Shown here: in pieces, positions 14,528 through 16,709 of the stretch
How the letters are laid out: each line of letters opens with the position of its first letter
Position numbering within the stretch: position 1 is the first letter of the stretch
Assembly: GCA_025464915.1 (NCBI GenBank)
Contig: JAODNF010000491.1
Location: 1 to 16,709, forward strand
Source: Frankiales bacterium
Lineage (GTDB): Bacteria; Actinomycetota; Actinomycetes; Mycobacteriales; SCTD01
DNA: 16,709 nucleotides
Direction: 5' to 3'
The notes under the pieces: model-generated
What the model was told of the DNA's origin: nothing
The model's input: the letters and a program-made list of their open reading frames with translations, nothing else
Database searches by the model: none
Translations under genes and position numbers: made by a program

Positions 14528-15154
14528 CTACTTGCCTGGGGTGACGCAGGACGGGGTGCCCGTCTTGTAGGTCTTGTCGCTGGTGGCCTCGTCGGCGGTC
14601 GGCGTGATCCCGACGACTGCGAGGTTCACGTAGCGCTGGGCCAGGGAGTCGAGCCCGTCGATCACGCTCTTGCCGTTCTTGATGCCCACCGCCGAGACGG
14701 GGACGGTGACGTGGACGGTCTTGCCGGCCGCGTCGACGACGCCGTCCGCGGGACCGAGGTTCTTGCGGGTGCCGCCCGTCCCGCTGAAGTCGCCGTACGA
14801 GAGCGTGCCGGTGGTCCCGGTGACAAGCGCCTCCAGGTAGTACTTCGTCCCGTCGACCGCGAAGTTCTGGTAGTAGATGTCCCCGGTCGGCGAGGTGCTG
14901 TCGGAGCCGATGGCGGCCGTGCGGATGACGGCGGTGACCTTCTTGGCGTCGGACGCGACGTCCGCGCTGAGGATGTCGAGGTTGACATCGCTCGGCAGCG
15001 GCGTCGACGAGGCGACCAGGAATCCGGTCGCGTCCCCCGCCGCGTCCGTGACGAGGTTGCAGGCCGGCTTGGGCTTGCTGGCTGCGCCGGCGGTTCCGGA
15101 CAGGACCAGGCCGGCGCCGACAGCGACGGCGAGGACGGGGCGGACGAGCTTCAC
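14528..15154 (-). CDS. Secreted protein of unknown function, 208 aa
   Basis: I do not recognise a named family. The GTG start is preceded by AGGAG with a five-base spacer and opens a clear Sec signal peptide (KLVRPVLAVAVGAGLVLSGTAGAA, cleavage near residue 24-25). The frame stays open far upstream, but that extension has no signal and crosses the divergent promoter region. The mature part starts SKPKPACNLVTDAAGDA and has alternating short hydrophobic strands (LDILSADVAS, KVTAVIRTAAI, GDIYYQNFAVDGTKYYLEALV, KTVHVTVPVSAVG), which suggest a beta-sandwich like DOMON or CBM9-type domains. Two cysteines only (C32 and C203) could join the two ends of the domain. No anchor is visible, so it is probably released or loosely wall-associated. 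It is divergent from another small secreted protein gene. Confidence 0.8.
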   Translation of the reverse strand: MKLVRPVLAVAVGAGLVLSGTAGAASKPKPACNLVTDAAGDATGFLVASSTPLPSDVNLDILSADVASDAKKVTAVIRTAAIGSDSTSPTGDIYYQNFAVDGTKYYLEALVTGTTGTLSYGDFSGTGGTRKNLGPADGVVDAAGKTVHVTVPVSAVGIKNGKSVIDGLDSLAQRYVNLAVVGITPTADEATSDKTYKTGTPSCVTPGK

Positions 15155-15416
15155 GTGAACTCCTGGGTTGGCTGGGTCGGGTGAGGTGGCAGCTGACTGG
15201 GCACCGGGCGTGAGCAAGGAAGGGCACTCGTGCGACGGGCGGGTGTGACCTTTCGCACGCCGGGGTTTCGCCATACCGCCCGTTCTTCCTGCTCCCGAAC
15301 AGCAATCTGTCCGGTTTGGGGGCCTCTGCGCCGCCTGAGAGCCCGCGGGGCAGGAGTGGCGGCCCGCGTGTCGAAACCTGAGGAGCCAGCTCAGCCTTCC
15401 GACTCCGGAGACCCAG
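15155..15416. other. Divergent intergenic region between two secreted-protein genes
   Basis: These 262 bases hold no credible gene. They must contain promoters for both neighbours, but I see no clear -10/-35 pair on either strand. TGTGAcctttcGCACG (15244-15259) loosely resembles half of a Crp-type site. CTGAG (15378-15382) and CTCAG (15390-15394) can form a small hairpin in the leader of the plus-strand gene, 22 bases before its start. Confidence 0.5.
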
Positions 15417-16007
15417 ATGCGCATCCGCACCCTTCCGCTCGCCGCCGCCGCCGTGCTCGTGGCGATGGCTGTCCCCTCGCACGCCGCGGGGGGGTCGAAG
15501 ACGCTGTTCTTCGCGAACGAGGGCGCGTCGGGCACCTCCGGTTGCACGCCGGACTACGTCCTGGACAAGGCGCCCGCAGGCAGTCCCTGCTCCTCGATCG
15601 CGGTCGGTGCCCAGGGCACCGGGCTCCTCGGCGCCGACACGTTCTCCTCGGTGAAGAAGTCGGTCGGCTTCAAGCTCAACGCGGGCAAGGCCCTGACGGG
15701 CACCGTCTACCTCGCGACCTACCCCGTGGTCAGCGGAACCCCGCTCAACACGCTCCCGGGGCCGGTCACCGCCGACATCACCGTGACGATCAACGGCGTC
15801 GAGGTCGGCACCGTCTCGGGCTCCGGACAGGCCGTCGCGCCGAACAGCGACGTGACGATCCCGCTGAGCCTGAGCATCCCCAAGAAGCTCAACAAGGCCG
15901 TCGTCAAGTCGGTGGACGTCACCGTCAGCTACAAGACCGCGGTGGGCATCACGGGCGTCGACTACTCCGAGACCAACAGCAGCAAGCTGGTCTTCCCCAC
16001 CAGCTGA
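15417..16007 (+). CDS. Small secreted protein of unknown function, 196 aa
   Basis: No family recognised. The ATG has GGAG six bases upstream and begins a Sec signal peptide (RIRTLPLAAAAVLVAMAVPSHA, cleavage near residue 23-24). The mature protein is Gly/Ser/Thr/Val-rich with many alternating strands (VGFKLNAGKALTGTVYLATYPVV, ADITVTINGVEVGTVSGSG, VTIPLSLSIPKKLNKAVVKSVDVTVSY), pointing to an all-beta fold. Two cysteines lie close together near the N-terminus (C43, C58). There is no lipobox, membrane anchor or sorting signal. It lies between a divergent secreted-protein gene and an LCP gene, so a cell-surface role is likely but unproved. Confidence 0.8.
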   Translation: MRIRTLPLAAAAVLVAMAVPSHAAGGSKTLFFANEGASGTSGCTPDYVLDKAPAGSPCSSIAVGAQGTGLLGADTFSSVKKSVGFKLNAGKALTGTVYLATYPVVSGTPLNTLPGPVTADITVTINGVEVGTVSGSGQAVAPNSDVTIPLSLSIPKKLNKAVVKSVDVTVSYKTAVGITGVDYSETNSSKLVFPTS

Positions 16008-16066
16008 CCTCGCCTGAGAGTCTCGACACACAGGCAAGGCTCAGGTGCCGCTCCGGGGACAGCTCG

Positions 16067-16130
16067 TACCCTGGAGGGGAACCCCCTGCGCTGGTCAGGC
16101 GTCCTCGGTAGGACAGCCACCCGGCCTACC
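16067..16130 (+). promoter_or_regulatory. Candidate promoter and overlapping hairpins before the LCP gene
   Basis: TACCCT (16067-16072) could be a -10, which would give a leader of about 70 bases. In that leader GTCCT-CGGT-AGGAC (16101-16114) forms a perfect small hairpin, while GGTAGG (16107-16112) can instead pair with CCTACC (16125-16130), directly before the RBS AAGGAG (16132-16137). The two pairings use the same bases and exclude each other. Function is not shown. Confidence 0.3.
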
Positions 16131-16147
16131 CAAGGAGTGATCGAGTC

Positions 16148-16709
16148 GTGACCACCCCGCGCGACCCGCGGAGCGGCGGCGACGAGCCCCAGAGCAACGG
16201 GCTTCCTCCGCACCTCGACCCGCGGGGCAAGAAGTCGGCCCCGCCCCGCGTCACGAACGCCTACCGCCAGGCTGCCCGCGGCGGCCCCGCCCCGCGCAAG
16301 ACGGCGCAGGCCGCCGCCCCGGTGCTGCCCACGACCCCGCCGGGCAAGGCACGTCGCACCGGCGGCCAACGGGTCGCCCGGGTGCTCTCGTGGATAGCGC
16401 TCAGCATGGCGGTCGTCGTCCTGGTCGGCGCCGGCGGCCTCTACCTGGCGTTCAACCACTACCTCGGCCAGATCGCCCACATCGACGTGCTCCCGAAGGG
16501 CGGCAGCCCCAAGAAGCTCAACAAGGCCCAGAACTTCCTGCTGGTCGGCTCGGACAGCCGCGACGGCTCCTAAGGCGTCGGCACCCTGGGCAGCGGGGCG
16601 TCCTTCGTGACCGGGCATCGCTCGTTCAGCGTGATACTGTCGCACGTGTACTCGGTCAGCGACATCGTTGAGATGGTGAGATTCCCGCGCGACTACTACG
16701 TGGAGATCC
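16148..16709 (+). pseudogene. LytR-CpsA-Psr (LCP) family gene, interrupted by in-frame TAA and cut by window edge
   Basis: LCP enzymes sit in the membrane with an extracellular catalytic domain and move lipid-linked glycopolymers onto peptidoglycan. The GTG (AAGGAG ten bases upstream) opens a Pro/Gly/Arg-rich cytoplasmic segment (1-74), one membrane segment (about 76-101) and the start of the LCP domain (AQNFLLVGSDSRDGS, 127-141). A TAA at 16571-16573 stops it, yet the same frame then reads GVGTLGSGASFVTGHRS ... and ... EMVRFPRDYYVEI, plainly the continuation of the LCP core. In the second part the usual RSDT reads RSFS (its conserved Asp is lost) and S/TxPRD reads RFPRD, with codons rare in this window (ATA, AGA, GTT). 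It is either a decayed gene or error-rich sequence at a contig end. Confidence 0.8.

Noticed and set aside
15244..15259. Crp-like palindrome TGTGAcctttcGCACG
   Set aside because: Only one half-site fits the consensus; a chance match is likely in a sequence of this composition.
15155..15547. Upstream extension of the 208-aa secreted protein to an ATG at 15547
   Set aside because: It would bury the signal peptide, cross the divergent gene start and ignore the AGGAG-GTG start at 15154.
14445..16037. A long N-terminal extension of the rmlB frame (and a similar one for rmlD from 13438 to 13965)
   Set aside because: The extensions overlap other real genes in the wrong frame and lie before canonical GGAGFIG and GCKGQLG N-termini with proper starts.
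16571..16573. Programmed readthrough or recoding at the TAA in the LCP gene
   Set aside because: No recoding context is visible and LCP genes do not need it. Neighbouring non-consensus changes point to decay or sequence error instead.
1..16709. tRNA, rRNA, integrase or phage genes
   Set aside because: I found no recognisable tRNA arm pattern, rRNA segment, transposase or integrase motif on either strand.

Overview
The window is very GC-rich, codes densely on both strands and uses GTG starts heavily. Its gene content (LytR-CpsA-Psr protein, DUF4232 lipoprotein, secreted proteins with actinobacterial-type repeats) points to a filamentous or coccoid actinomycete (Actinomycetota). I cannot name the genus. 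The odd length, a gene cut at the left edge and a degraded gene at the right edge suggest a whole contig rather than a chosen locus.

Left half (1-8897, all on the minus strand, so read right to left): a polysaccharide synthesis and ABC-export operon. It runs: Wzm-type permease; Wzt-type ATPase with a C-terminal glycan-recognition-like domain; a 1269-residue fusion (methyltransferase, two GT2 domains, WsaF-like GT4); and a separate GT4 glycosyltransferase. These four genes are joined by three GTGA stop/start overlaps. After a strong hairpin, a candidate leaderless promoter starts a second unit: a Stealth-like protein and a GT2 glycosyltransferase that begins with a probable CTG codon and runs off the window.

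Middle (9001-12423, plus strand): a DUF4232 lipoprotein with a candidate leaderless promoter, then a secreted 916-residue cell-wall protein with an M15-like zinc peptidase domain, a peptidoglycan-binding domain and six tandem repeats of about 105 residues.

Right part (12526-16709): rmlD and rmlB (minus strand, dTDP-rhamnose pathway, overlapping by one base), a terminator hairpin, two small secreted proteins of unknown function transcribed divergently, and the start of an LCP-family gene that carries an in-frame TAA and non-consensus residues in its conserved core.

Together, RmlB and RmlD would supply dTDP-L-rhamnose; the GT2 and GT4 enzymes would build a rhamnose-containing chain on a lipid carrier; the methyltransferase domain may cap it; Wzt/Wzm would export it; and an LCP enzyme could attach it to peptidoglycan. 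The nearest described model I recall is the Geobacillus S-layer rhamnan system (WsaE and WsaF). The most unusual item is that the counterparts of both proteins seem fused here into one polypeptide whose first GT2 domain looks catalytically degenerate.
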